Numbered from the stretch's first letter, positions 1 to 10,608 are shown. The stretch is 64,000 nucleotides of DNA from Platycnemis pennipes (GCA_933228895.1 OW121846.1:145346746-145410745); one strand, 5' to 3'. Notes: generated by a model from the letters alone, not told the origin. A program made the numbers and translations.

Positions 1-514
1 TAGAATTTATTTCAATGCTTTTTCGTTTGTAGCAGGGTTCTCCTGCTTAATTGTTCGCATTTTTGTATTTTATAATTGCTTTCATCCCTCCCCATTGGCT
101 ACTCCTTGTCATCACGGAATGGGCTTGCATGATCCTGTGACCCCCTAGAGCTGGACTATTAGGCACAGTGAAAGTTTCAGCTGCTATGGGCCACCAATGT
201 GAGATGGGTAGAAGGTAGGTAGTCCATGCACTGCACAGAGGGTATCTATTCCTCAATAAGGCTGTTATCAGAATTCATCTGATTCCATTTGAGTGGACTA
301 TCAGGATAGTGTTATGTTTTAAACTCTATGAAGGAAGTAAATGGGAAACCACCTCAATTGAATTGTGCCACATATTTAATGGACTTGAGTACTAGAGATT
401 TTAATTGTGCCAACTGCAGGGCCTGGTCTCAGATGAATGGGGTGGGTGTAGTGCCCAGCAGCAGGGAAACAAGGCCCCAGCCATATCCACCATTTCACAA
501 AATCCTTGCACATG
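1..514. other. No gene recognised
   Basis: AT-rich sequence with only short, unrecognisable frames. The last part may belong to the degenerate LINE that becomes recognisable at about 515, because a full-length element would have its 5' half here. Confidence 0.4.
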
Positions 515-1205
515 TAATGGAGATTGGGATGCAGTAGTCAGAGAACGAAAGACTGGGAGTAAGGTGGGAGAGCATGGATAGAGTGTAAGAAATTACAAGC
601 AATAAAGCAGTGGAGTTCAGCGGGAGAAAAAATTTAGTGAGCATCAACACGTGGTTTAAACACCATCGCAGACTGGTACACTTTGGGGGCATGGAAAGAT
701 ACCAACTAGATTACATCATGGCTAAGCAAAGATTTAGAAACAGTGGGAAAAACTCTCACAATTTACTGGGAGCATATGCAGACTCTGATTGTAATTATTG
801 GTAGTTATGGAATGTGAAGTGAGAATGGAAAGAACTAAAAGGAGAGACAAGAAGTGGAATGTAGGGTTACCTTATTACAGTGGAGTGGAAGGAAAAGCAG
901 GAGTTGGTTGACAGATATTTCAGAAAGATGGGGGAAAATGCAGGTGTAAGAAGAATAGCAAAGGAATCAGTAGCAATAGTAGATGCTAGAAGGATCAAGA
1001 AACCATGGGTAGCTGCAGTAATTATGGAGAAGATTAATGAAAGAAGGTAATTTGGAAGTGTAAATATGGAGTTATGCAGGAGATATAAGGAAATAATCAG
1101 ATTAAGGAGAAAAACAAATTGAGCAAAGGAAAATTGGAGGACACTATGAGGAGATAGAGGGCCTTCAGAGAGAAAGAGAAATTGCAACGATTTTGTCAAA
1201 GGTTT
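515..1205 (+). pseudogene. Degenerate RTE-like LINE, endonuclease region
   Basis: Stop- and frameshift-ridden remains of the apurinic-type endonuclease of a non-LTR retrotransposon. Around 519-539 a GDW-D-AVV-like motif is visible, and at 640-800 the conserved stretch NTWFKHH ... QLDYIM ... KQRFRNS ... ADSD, which in intact elements is the NTWF...R-QIDYI...SDHNLV end of the endonuclease. Sequence of the same polarity resumes at 3750, after a LINE of the opposite strand that inserted here (11-bp duplication at 1206-1216 and 3739-3749). No intact protein can be made. Assignment to the RTE-like group is by motif style, not by a phylogeny. Confidence 0.7.
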
Positions 1206-1216
1206 GAATGTCATCT

Positions 1217-3738
1217 CATCATCATAATCATTGGTCAACAATCCTAGGATTGGTTTGACGCAGCTTTCCACTCGATTCTTCTATCGGCCAACGTTTCATT
1301 TTGACGTAATTCTTCTCTTTTACATCCTTCACAACCTGTTCCATGTATCTCATACGAGGCCTGCCTTTTCCAATCTTCCTGTTCACTTTTCCCTCGTTGA
1401 TAGTCTTCATCAGGCCATCATGTCTCAAGTTATGGCCGATTAAGTTGTACCTTCTTCTTTTTAGAGTTGTCAGCAGACTTCTCTTTTCTCCCACTCTTCT
1501 AAGGACTTCCTCGTTACTTACTCAGTCGATCCATTTAATCTTTAGCATTCTTCTGTAGCACCACATTTCGAATGCTTCCACCCTTTTCTTCTCCGCTGCT
1601 CTCATCGTCCATGCCTCACTGCCGTAAAGAATCATGCTCCATATGTATGTTCTGATAAACTGTTTCCTTACTTCTATGCTTGTATTTCCAGTTGTAAGTA
1701 GATTCTTCTTTTGATAGAATTCCCTCTTTGCTTGGGCTATTCTACTGACTTTTTCTTTCTTTCTTCGTCCATCTTTGGTTACTTGGCTTCTGAGGTAACA
1801 GAACTCTTTCACCTCTTCTAGTTTTTGTTTTCCTAGTTTGACATTGGTTTTGACCTCTTCTTTCTTGCTGCACACCAATATCTTAGTCTTCTTCTTATTT
1901 ATCTTCAGCTGATACCTGGCCATTGTCCTTTCCATGGTTACTGGAATCTTGTTCAGATCCCTCTCTGTCTCTGCTATGAGTGATATGTCATCAGCGAATC
2001 GCAGCATGTTTATTTTTTTCTCTGTGGATAGTCACTGCAGAAGACTTCTATTTGATTTCATTGATGGCTCTCTCGGTGTAAATATCAAAAATTACGGGAG
2101 ACAGTGCACAGCCTCGTGTCACTCCTTCATTGATGGCTCTCTCGATGTAAATATTAAAAATTATGGGAGACAGTGCACAGCCTCATCTCACTCCTTCCCT
2201 TATTCTTGCTTCTTCACAGCTGGGTCCAGATTTAATTACAGTTACTTGGTTTTTATACAAACTTTGGATTGTTCTTCAGTCATTGTAGGACACTCCATTT
2301 CCCTTCATAATTTCAAACATTGAATTCCAATCCACGTTGTCAAAAGCCTTCTGTACATTAACAAATGCCATGAACATCGGCTTGTTCTTCTCCATTCTCT
2401 TCTCCATTGACAGCCTAAGAGCTAATATTGCTTCTCCTGTACAGTTACTTTTCCTGAATCCGAATTGATCTTCATCCAGGAACCCCTCTGCCTTTCATTC
2501 TATTCTTCTTTAGATGATCCTTGTCAATATCTGTGATGCATTAATCGCCAGGCTTATAATTCTGACATTTGCGCATTTATCCACGCTCTTCTTTTTGGGA
2601 GTAGGAATGATGTTGTTTTTCTCCAAGTCCCTCGGTATTTCTCCTGTTGAGTTCATGTTGCAGGACGTTTTCTAAAGATGGGTTAATATCTTCTCTCCTG
2701 CATTTTTAATTAGTTCTGCAGGAATATCATCAATTCCAGAAGCCTCATCTATGCGGAGGTTCCTAAATGCTGCGACAAATTCTGATCTTAATATTGATGC
2801 TTCTACATCATCCTTTCGAATTCGCTTTCCTCTTCAACAACTTTTGTGCTCAGGTTCTTTACGTTATATAACCCTTCCAGATATTCTTTTTATCTCTTCA
2901 CTTTGTCCTCATTTTCAATTAAAAAGTTCCCAATTTTTGTCCCTTATGGCATTGCATCTTGCGCTCCGTTCCTTGATGTGGTTCCTCACTATCCTACAGG
3001 CAGTTTCCACCTTTCCACGTGCAGTGTTGTTTTGTACATCTTCATATAGGTTCTTCATCCATATCTCTCTAACTTTCCTTGCTTTGTGACTTATTTCGTT
3101 CGTTATTCTTCCGTAGCAGAGCTGCCCTTCTTCAGTTTTCCCATTCTTGTACTTTCTTCTTTCTTCAATCAATTCTATGACTTCCTCCGTGATTCATGGC
3201 TTCTTCTTGGCAACTTTTCTTCTGCCAAGAACTTCTTTTGTGGCTTCCTGTAGTCCACATTTAATGTTTTCCCAATGCTCTTTCACTGATTTCTCATCAA
3301 GGTTCTCTCCTATGATGTTTCCCACTGTTCTTTGAAATGCCAGCTGATGTTGAGCCTCCTTTAGTTTTTCTACTTGCCATATATTTTTCTTTATTTTCTT
3401 CAATTTCTTGAACTTTAGATGGCATTTCATCATCACTAAATTATGGTCACTGTCGATGTCTGCCCCAGAGTAGCTTTTGCAGTCCTTCACTTGGTTTTTA
3501 CATCTCTGCTTCACTAAAATGTAGTCTATTTGGCATCTTCTGTCTCCTGGCATTTTCCATGTGTATCTTTTTCGGTTGTGATTTTTAAACAATGTGTTGG
3601 CGATCACTAACTTATGTTGTGTGCAGAACTCCATCAGTCTTTCTCCTCTTTTGTTTCGGATTCCCAATCCCTATTTACCAGTTATTCTTCCATCTTGAGA
3701 TTTACCGACAATAGCATTCCAGTCTCCTAAAATAATTA
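1217..3738 (-). pseudogene. 5'-truncated RTE-like LINE inserted in another LINE
   Basis: Minus-strand non-LTR retrotransposon. Reading 3738 to 1217: the end of the endonuclease (ILGDWNAIV near 3740, RRCQIDYIL and SDHNLV within 3194-3667), a broken linker (2915-3172), reverse transcriptase with the catalytic FADD box (LRFADDISLIAE at about 1990), thumb region (SMILYGSEAWTM, EMWCYRRMLKIKW) and a C-terminal segment (GEKRSLLTTLKRRR...GRPRMRYMEQV, 1228-1494). The 3' end is a short ATG-type microsatellite (CATCATCATAATCA on the + strand), a usual RTE tail. Exact 11-bp target duplications GAATGTCATCT flank it at 1206-1216 and 3739-3749. The frame is broken by stops and shifts, so it is dead. The 5' end is missing, as in most target-primed insertions. 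Confidence 0.85.
2062..2199. repeat. 69-bp tandem duplication inside LINE RT
   Basis: Two consecutive copies, about 2062-2130 and 2131-2199, differ at a few positions. They lie in the minus-strand LINE over the RT segment that normally encodes a G-x-LSP-x-IF-like motif. The duplication adds 23 codons without shifting the frame and postdates loss of function or caused it. Confidence 0.8.
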
Positions 3739-3749
3739 GAATGTCATCT

Positions 3750-3980
3750 AACTCCTAGAAAATGAAAATGGAATCAAACATCTAGATCAGGATGGGAAAT
3801 CTACTGATAGAGCTTCAGAACAGAAATTCAGTACAGGTGGAAGAAATTTATGGAAGAATTTTGTGGCAGTGTTAATAGGCCTAGAATCTGGGGAATAGGA
3901 ATAGGCTAAGGACATACGTAAGGATGAGTTTGGGACCAGGAATACTATGTATTGAGTCAGAGAAACATTGTGTGAAATGT
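3750..3980 (+). pseudogene. Continuation of interrupted LINE
   Basis: Same polarity as the 515-1205 fragment and directly beyond the right-hand target duplication of the inserted LINE. Short frames such as EEFCGSVN resemble the linker between endonuclease and RT. Heavily mutated. Confidence 0.5.
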
Positions 3981-3982
3981 AG

Positions 3983-4860
3983 ATGGGGAAAGCAGTGTGG
4001 ATTGATAACGGAAGAGAAATTTTATGGGCTTCTTTTTCTATGCTAGTTTCAGATGAATGTCTGGAGAAACAGAAGAATATAATAGTAATGGGAGATTGGA
4101 CTGCAGTAGTCAGGGAAGGAAGGGATGGAATTGATGTAGAGGAACATGGACTGGTTGAAATGACAGGCAGGCCTTATGAAACCCAAAATCCAGCTTAGTT
4201 TTTCATAGGATATATGAGGAGGGAGTTCGGCTTGAGGATTTCTCAAAGAATAATATCAATAGTTATACTACTAAAGAAGATAAAAAGGGAGTGCAAAGAC
4301 TATAGTATGATAATTTGATATCATATGTGGAGAAGGTCATACTTAGAATCGTCAACAGAAGGATGGAGAATAAAGCAAATATATACCTATCTAGAGAAAT
4401 ATATGTTTGAATTTTGCCATAGGAGGCCAACTCAGGATGCAATGGCATTGATGAGAATACAAGTGGAAAGGAACATTGAATGTAATCAGGATGCTTTGGT
4501 GTAGAAGGATTTGGTGCTTTCCCGGTGAATAGACTGTATGAAGAGCTCTCGGGATCTCCACCGGAACTTGAGTTCAAGTTCCTGACCCAGTGGAGATCCC
4601 AAGAGCTCTTCATACATGCTTTGGTGTATTTGTTTGATTTCTAAAAGGCAATTGATGGCGAGGGGGAAAATTAATGGAAATATTGAGGAAGAGAGGAATA
4701 GATTGGGGAGACGGGAGACTTATCCCGAATTTATTCATGGCCCAAAATGCACAAGTGAGAGTAGCAGATGAAGAATTGGATTGGGTGGTAATAGGGTAGA
4801 GGATTATACAAGTCTGTCCATTGTCATTACATATTGATTTCTGACATTCATTCATAGACA
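3983..4860 (+). pseudogene. Second degenerate RTE-like LINE copy (EN then RT)
   Basis: A new endonuclease start appears (ECLEKQKNIIVMGDWTAVVREGRDG, 4045-4150), parallel to the motif at 519-539, so this is a separate copy rather than more of the first. After a deletion it passes into RT: SYVEKVILRIVNRRMENK (4325-4380), then beyond a 112-bp insertion a weak FxKAID stretch and residues matching LMEIL-KRG-IDWGD-RLI-NL-MAQ-A-VRVAD (4640-4770), and a remnant of the RQGCPLSP box near 4800. Several stops. It ends before 4900 without a recognisable tail. Confidence 0.7.
4504..4615. repeat. 112-bp hairpin insertion with 13-bp target duplication
   Basis: The insertion splits the LINE RT and is flanked by exact repeats ATGCTTTGGTGTA at 4491-4503 and 4616-4628. 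Most of it folds on itself: 4535-4560 (TGTATGAAGAGCTCTC...GATCTCCAC) pairs with 4590-4617, and the loop contains a further inner palindrome (GAACTTGA/TCAAGTTC). A duplication of this length is typical of target-primed retrotransposition or hairpin-type elements. No family recognised. Confidence 0.7.
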
Positions 4861-6107
4861 CTAGTGAGTGAGAGATGTGGGATGGGCTTTATGCTAGAGT
4901 AAAGACAACTGAAGATCCTATTTGTATCTCTACCAAACTTTATTCTTTAAAATAAAGCATTGTTAATTTTGCAGTTTGTGTCATGTTTTATACTGGAGTT
5001 TTTACCTTTCACAAATTCATCAAACCTGCACAAAATTTTCCCCTTACTTCTAAAAAACCTCTAATATTGTTATCACACTTTGTCTGATAATGGTTCTGTA
5101 ATAGTATGTTGATTAATTTTATTAGCTCAGCACAACACTGGCTTATTTATTGAAACCAGAGTAAACTTTGTGGCACCTTTGCCTTTGTGGTGATCCATCC
5201 TGATTGTAAGGGGTCATTTTTCTCTGCCCACTTCTTGTCCACCTCTTTGTGGACTTCCTTAGATGCAGTGGAACACATTACCTAATCGTTCTGATATACA
5301 ATACCTCCATTATAATAACTGTCACACAACCCTCACAAACCTATTTATTGTCTACTCTCTCTCTCTCCATTCATGGCCACTTTTTCTGCAATAATCCACT
5401 CTCCGTGTGTGAACTCCTATCTATCATTTGTCTCTCGTCTGCATGGATACCCAGAATACCTCTTGTAGAAATGATCCTTGGAAAAGTTTGCATTAAAAAA
5501 AATTCCCTTGCCACAGTCAAAATAATCTTTCCAATTGTACCATCTGTTGCCCAGGCCCTTAAATGCATCCTCATGGAGCTTTTCCTCTAAGTTTCCATTA
5601 GCCAAACTACCCTTCCATAAATATGCAGCTAAAATAATAAATTTGGTTACTCAGCCTAGCTCTGTCTAAGTCCTTCTTACCTATAAATCATACACTCATA
5701 ATAATCTATAAATCCTACAGTCAAAACCCTTTATCCTCTTAACTTTTCTAATTCAGTTTCTGATAGATTATATGATATATCCTTGTAGATGGGCTTCTTT
5801 GAATCCTAATACTACCTTATTAGTATCATCTTTGAGGCAGTGTAATGGTCAATGAGAATTCTAGTAGATACTCATGAAATTGCCTTTTGGATCAGGAATC
5901 CTGAGTCTGCTCATCGTGGTCTGAACATTGAAGAGGCATGTATCATGGGATGGAATATTGGAGATTCTGTGGAATACCCACGGTTTTTAATGTGGACCTA
6001 AACTAAGTGGGGGTGCATTTATTGATATGGAAGGAAGGACAGAAACTGTATGATAAATTATGGATAAGGTTTTTGGAATGTATATTAAAATTTTAAATGT
6101 ATTTTAG
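4861..6107. other. Intron sequence, no gene recognised
   Basis: AT-rich sequence left of the first MTP exon, presumably intron. A 60-codon minus-strand frame at 5417-5605 has mixed composition but no recognisable motif. No upstream MTP exon (N-terminal barrel) could be found. Confidence 0.4.
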
Positions 6108-6311
6108 GTTAATTCTCCCAAACTGCTCATAAAGTCACGTAAGGCACCATCACCCGAAGGATTTGTAAGCCATGCATCTAAGCTTGATGAAATGACAAAT
6201 GGTCCGTTTCTGGCGCATTGGAAAGATGGCATCATACCCAACATATATATCCAAGAGGATGAATATCTCTCTCTGGTGAACTTGAAAAGAGGGATTTCAT
6301 CCTTATTCCAG
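6108..6311 (+). CDS. Mtp: MTP large subunit, exon (N-terminal lipid-transfer domain)
   Basis: Acceptor ATTTTAG|GTT and donor TTCCAG|GTATGT bound a 204-bp, phase 0-0 exon of 68 codons. The peptide contains SPKLLIKSRKAPSPEG, PFLAHWKDGIIPNIYI and ends LVNLKRGISSLFQ. The last motif is a hallmark of the vitellogenin-N / large lipid transfer family and aligns with ENIKRGLASLFQ of vertebrate MTP. MTP works in the ER lumen as a heterodimer with protein disulfide isomerase and loads triglyceride and phospholipid onto apoB-type lipoproteins (apolipophorin in insects). This exon corresponds roughly to residues 95-150 of vertebrate MTP, so the start codon and signal peptide lie left of the window. Vitellogenin or apolipophorin were considered; the later exons fit MTP much better. 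Confidence 0.85.
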
Positions 6312-6412
6312 GTATGTAATGATGAACTCCTCGGTGGTACTATTTATGCTGTGCATTATTTTGTGAAGCATGGCTGATGTCGTAGTAAAGATTTTTACTG
6401 TCACCCACACTA

Positions 6413-6417
6413 GATAT

Positions 6418-6450
<33 letters not shown>

Positions 6451-6452
6451 TA

Positions 6453-6508
<56 letters not shown>

Positions 6509-6552
6509 ATAAATAATATATATATATATAATAAAATAATATAAATATATAA
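6413..6552. repeat. (TA)n-rich microsatellite 5' of Penelope copy 1
   Basis: Interrupted TA/TATACA run of about 140 bp immediately upstream of the Penelope-like element. Comparable TA runs border most other Penelope copies in the window. The long minus-strand reading frames here (YIYIYI) are low-complexity artefacts. Confidence 0.9.
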
Positions 6553-6600
6553 TACCAATCCTGGCTCAAGAGTATCAAATTTCATTCTGAAAAACTTGCT

Positions 6601-9348
6601 ATGTTCACGTGTCACGTCGAATTTTTAACTTTTTGCTTAAGATTTGGCATATCACCCAATGGCCTCACCGTGCATCTCCCCCTTGATGGCATTCCCCCAC
6701 AATTTCGACCACCGTTCTTCAAACTACAGCATAAATATTCACTAGATTTATCATACCTTCTTCTTTCCCAGTATATTACTGCTAAAAATACTCATTTCCA
6801 GCAAGTTTACTCCCTCTCCCGCGTCATCTCAACTTTCGCTCCCACATGCATTGACAAAGTAATTGCCATCACTAGCGCTTCCCTTCGCCGAATGCACTGC
6901 CGTAGACAGAAGCATCTGTCCAAATTATCCTCCCTGTATCGCTCACATTTTAACAAAGGACTACCCCTGCCACTAAATATTTCCCCTCCAAGACCTACAC
7001 CACCTCCTCTGTATAGCGATAAACCTGATCTAGCCACTCTTTTTAACCTTCCTCGGCCTCCTAACATAATTCCAACCCTACCGAAACCTCCCCATAAAAA
7101 TCAGACACCCAAACCTCAAACTCCTTCTGAACAATGTGCCACCCCACATTCTTCAAGTGATATTGTTAACTTGTCCTCCTACACTTTGAGCCCTGGTGAG
7201 TTGTCCCTACTCGGGAAAGGGCTATCATTTTCTCCGACTCCCAAAGTTAACCACATCAATTTAATGTCCGATGTGGTTACATTTTGTAGGAATCTGAAAT
7301 GGCGAGTGTTTTGGGACTCACACATTCCTTCAACGAATAAACTTCACCCAGCCTTACAGCCATTCCGACCCCCTTCCAATGCTGAACCCAAATCGTATCC
7401 TCCCAATCATCCTGTTGAAACTTTTTGCAACCTCCTCCTTGAAAAAGTGTCCGATCCTAAATTTCTCCAGTCCCTCTCACCCCCGAACAATTTATCCCCT
7501 GTTGAAAGTAGAGCATTGCAAACCATCCGCCGTAATCCCCGCATTATTGTTACTAAAGCCGATAAAGGCTCGACAGTTGTCATCCTCGACAAATCTTTTT
7601 ATGTCAATGAGGCCCTCAAGCATTTAAGTGATACCCTTTCGTACCAAATCCTTCAATCTGACCCCAACCCATCCTATAGTAAAGAAATCAAGGCTTTCCT
7701 TAAATCTTCCGGTCCTAGTGAAAACCTCAGCGCCCAAGACATAGACATTCTTTCCCCTCCTAATCCCCGAACTCCTCACCTCTACCTTCTCCCCAAAATC
7801 CACAAAACTGGCCACCCTTGTAGACCTATCATTTCTAGCTATAATTCCCCCACCGAACGTATTTCTGCATTTGTTGATTTTCACCTCCAACCTTTAGTCT
7901 CCTCCCTTCCTTCCTTCATAAAAGACACTTACCATTTTCTTGATATTATAAAAAACACTCCTCTCCCTTTAAATCAATCCATCATCTTTGCTACCATCGA
8001 TGTCACCTCCTTATATACTTCTATACCCCACGTTGAAGGTCTTGAATCCCTGAGATATTTCCTATCCCATCGTGCCACTCCCCATAACCCCTCCACTGAC
8101 TTCCTCATTTCTTTATCAAAATTGGTTCTTACTAAAAACTGCTTCAAATTCCAAGACAAATTCTATTTGCAGATAAAAGGGACGGCTATGGGTACGAAAA
8201 TGGCACCCTCATATGCCAACTTATTCATGGGTCACCTTGAAGAAGTTTTCCTTAACTCACAAGCTCTCAAACCACTTCTCTGGCTCCGTTTTATCGATGA
8301 CATTTTTATCATCTGGACACATGGTCATGATTCTCTTAACTCCTTCCTTCTCGCCCTCAACTCCTCTTTTTCTGTTTCCTTCACTCACTTCATCTCAGAT
8401 TCCTCCATAACCTTTTTAGATGTCAATATTAATTTATCCGACGGGAAAATCACCACATCTGTGCACATTAAACCTACAAACACACAACAATACCTACATT
8501 TTAATAGTTGTCACCCTCCTCATATTAAAAGATCTATACCATACTCTCTCTCCATTCGTGGCCACCGAATTTGTAACTCTTCTGAGACACGTTCTCATTT
8601 CCTGTCTCAGCTACGCACCGCCCTTCTCCACCGCGATTATCCTTCGCACCTTCTTGACAAAAGGATTTTACTAGCCACTGCTGACTTCACACCCCGCCCA
8701 AAAGACAATTCAAGCACCTTTAACCTCACTACTACATATTTCCCCGGCATCCACCGATTAAAGTCATTTCTCTCTGAACTCTACCCCATTCTTGGTAATA
8801 GCAAAATTACCAAAAGCCTTTTTTCGAAACCTCCCTCCATAACATATCGTAGACCACCCACCCTAAAGATGCTTTTCAATCGGACACACACACTTGAACC
8901 TCCTTCTCCTTCGCCGTTACCCCCTGGCACTTACCCTTGTAATCGCCCTCGATGTAAATCTTGTCCACTCCTCACTAATGATTCCCAATTCTCCAGCCCC
9001 AACACACCTTTCACCTACCCTATTCGCTCCCATACGACTTGCACCTCGAATAACATTATTTATAAACTCACCTGTATTCATTGTTCCGCTTTTTACATTG
9101 GTCTTTCTACCAATCCCCTAGCCATTCGAATTAATAATCACCGTTGCACTACCAATAACCTCAATTTGAATCTCCCGGTGCCCATTCATGCTTCCACCCA
9201 TAATAGTAAGTTTGACAGTTGTTTCCGCATTACGATAATTGCCTCAATTCCGCCTAATTCACCTGAAATCAATCTCCGTACTCTTGAGCTCGCACACATC
9301 CATTTGTTACATTGTAAACGCCCGCCCGGTCTCAACCTTAACCTCTAA
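6601..9348 (+). CDS. Penelope-like element (copy 1): intact RT + GIY-YIG ORF
   Basis: Uninterrupted 915-codon ORF of a Penelope-like retroelement, which copies RNA with a telomerase-related RT and cuts target DNA with a GIY-YIG nuclease. Order: N-terminal region (FLTFCLRFGISPNGL, 8-25); basic/proline-rich linker (95-190); RT start with VTKADKGSTVVILDK (about 315-330); LPKIHKTGHPCRPIISS; catalytic ATIDVTSLYTSIP (about 464); KGTAMGTKMAPSYANL (about 526-541); catalytic RFIDDIF with DD at 566-567; FLDVNINL; thumb HIKPTNTQQYLHF; Cys-rich linker CNRPRCKSCP (about 780-790); GIY-YIG nuclease IIYKLT...FYIG...IRINNHR (about 818-850) to a NLNL end. The ATG at 6601 is the first in frame; a longer true start cannot be excluded. 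No stop or shift in 2.7 kb means a young, possibly active copy, but little more than 50 bp of 5' leader is present, so it may be 5'-truncated. Confidence 0.93.
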   Translation: MFTCHVEFLTFCLRFGISPNGLTVHLPLDGIPPQFRPPFFKLQHKYSLDLSYLLLSQYITAKNTHFQQVYSLSRVISTFAPTCIDKVIAITSASLRRMHCRRQKHLSKLSSLYRSHFNKGLPLPLNISPPRPTPPPLYSDKPDLATLFNLPRPPNIIPTLPKPPHKNQTPKPQTPSEQCATPHSSSDIVNLSSYTLSPGELSLLGKGLSFSPTPKVNHINLMSDVVTFCRNLKWRVFWDSHIPSTNKLHPALQPFRPPSNAEPKSYPPNHPVETFCNLLLEKVSDPKFLQSLSPPNNLSPVESRALQTIRRNPRIIVTKADKGSTVVILDKSFYVNEALKHLSDTLSYQILQSDPNPSYSKEIKAFLKSSGPSENLSAQDIDILSPPNPRTPHLYLLPKIHKTGHPCRPIISSYNSPTERISAFVDFHLQPLVSSLPSFIKDTYHFLDIIKNTPLPLNQSIIFATIDVTSLYTSIPHVEGLESLRYFLSHRATPHNPSTDFLISLSKLVLTKNCFKFQDKFYLQIKGTAMGTKMAPSYANLFMGHLEEVFLNSQALKPLLWLRFIDDIFIIWTHGHDSLNSFLLALNSSFSVSFTHFISDSSITFLDVNINLSDGKITTSVHIKPTNTQQYLHFNSCHPPHIKRSIPYSLSIRGHRICNSSETRSHFLSQLRTALLHRDYPSHLLDKRILLATADFTPRPKDNSSTFNLTTTYFPGIHRLKSFLSELYPILGNSKITKSLFSKPPSITYRRPPTLKMLFNRTHTLEPPSPSPLPPGTYPCNRPRCKSCPLLTNDSQFSSPNTPFTYPIRSHTTCTSNNIIYKLTCIHCSAFYIGLSTNPLAIRINNHRCTTNNLNLNLPVPIHASTHNSKFDSCFRITIIASIPPNSPEINLRTLELAHIHLLHCKRPPGLNLNL

Positions 9349-9775
9349 GGCCCATTTCGCGTGTGCGCGTGTGGTCCGCTCTTTGCGGATTGTACGTGTC
9401 CATGTGGGGTGAGCATATCCTTTCCACATTCCAATTTAGCCCTAATTGTTCCCCTCCCTACCCCTCCCCTTAATTCCTATCAATCCCAACGGCCGCACTT
9501 CATTCTAATCTTCTGAGGAAGGAGGTCCATGCCTCCGAAAATTTAACAAGTATGTGTTTTTTCTTTTTGTGTCGCCTCATCTGTCTGCTCTGTGAATTTT
9601 TTATTGTACGTCCAATGGGATTTTTCACCATTTTGCTATATATATATATATATATAGATATATATATCTATACTGTGACCAGCTTTATTGCTATTTGTGT
9701 CTCGCACTGCGATTTTCCCGTGAACATTTATATATATATATAGATATATATATATATATATATTTAGTCCAATTT
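9349..9775 (+). mobile_element. 3' tail of Penelope copy 1
   Basis: Untranslated tail, nearly identical to the tail of copy 3 (44540-44833). It begins with the CCCATTT...GTGTGCGCGTG segment, contains a hairpin with hammerhead-like core (9513-9540), the segment GTGTCGCCTCATCTG, and ends in interrupted (TA)n tracts around 9636-9675 and 9730-9762 that surround the segment TTTATTGCTATTTGTGTC. Confidence 0.85.
9509..9546 (+). ncRNA. Hammerhead-like hairpin in Penelope 3' tail
   Basis: CTGAGGA (9513-9519), A, then stem GGAGG (9521-9525) / CCTCC (9532-9536), then GAAA (9537-9540). This has the order CUGANGA - stem II - GAAA of a hammerhead ribozyme core; Penelope-like elements are known to carry hammerheads. 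One extra A precedes stem II, and I cannot identify a convincing NUH cleavage site with stem I. The same arrangement recurs in copies 2, 3, 4 and, more loosely, 5, which supports a conserved RNA structure more than a working ribozyme. Confidence 0.45.
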
Positions 9776-10133
9776 AGTCTTTTTTGCTTCATGTTTGCAG
9801 TTGCATGTTTAGATGCAGGCGAATGAAGTCTAATAATTTATCGTTTTTCAAGCAACTATAGAAATAAATGTATGTTCCTGACACCTAGACAGAAACAGTG
9901 TGCATTTTCAAACCTGAAATAATGTAAGATCTGTTCCCAAAGTTGAATTTCTTGGTCTAATAGTTAGCATTCCTGGCACTTGACCAGCAGGGCCTAGTTT
10001 CAATTAATGCTTGGCACATTTCGTAATGGTGTTTACTGTCAGTTCATCTTCTACATACAAACACCAGCTTATGCAGGAGTACTGATTACTAAAAATTTGG
10101 CTGTGAGTAATGGGTAATTTTTTTTCCTTTACC
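9776..10133. other. No feature recognised
   Basis: AT-rich intron sequence between Penelope copy 1 and the foldback element. Nothing supported on either strand. Confidence 0.4.
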
Positions 10134-10137
10134 AACT

Positions 10138-10608
10138 GGCCTAGTCCATATCGATTCAGGCAGGGGCCTTACCTTCATAGTCTCAGATGTTATTGAATTT
10201 AACATATGTCAAACTTCAGGACAAAGTAAGTAATACGTATATTTTAGTTTTGTCCAAAAAAATTTTTGGCCCGAGATACAGTACATGGGCGAGCGCTATT
10301 TTTCAAATGCGATTTTTGACAAAATACTAAAGTGCTCATATCTCAGGAACGGTTCAAGATATTTTGCTCCTTTTTGTTTTATTTGAAAGATAATAATTTT
10401 GTGAGAAAAATGATATCCTTGATTTGAAAATGTGTGTCCACATTCTCTTGCTGCAATTTTTTTATTTTATTTATTTTTATTAAAAAATTTGTTTTTCTTA
10501 AAAACGCCAATCCTAAAAATTTTTATTTTTTACTGTTTGTCAGTACCATAGAGTGCTACAATCCCTGGTAAGGAGAACTTCCACTTTTCAGTTTAACAGG
10601 TTTTATAA
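10138..10608 (+). repeat. Left terminal inverted repeat of foldback element
   Basis: Pairs with 12070-12547. Outer GGCCTAGTCCATATCGATTC; inner end TTTTATAAA at about 10608. A short segment near 10163 differs from the right arm. Confidence 0.85.

Noticed and set aside
6303..6615. Two 91-codon minus-strand frames (YIYIYI...)
   Set aside because: Translation of the (TA)n microsatellite; no coding meaning.
9509..9546. Calling an active hammerhead ribozyme
   Set aside because: An extra A before stem II and no convincing NUH/stem I; kept only as a hammerhead-like hairpin.
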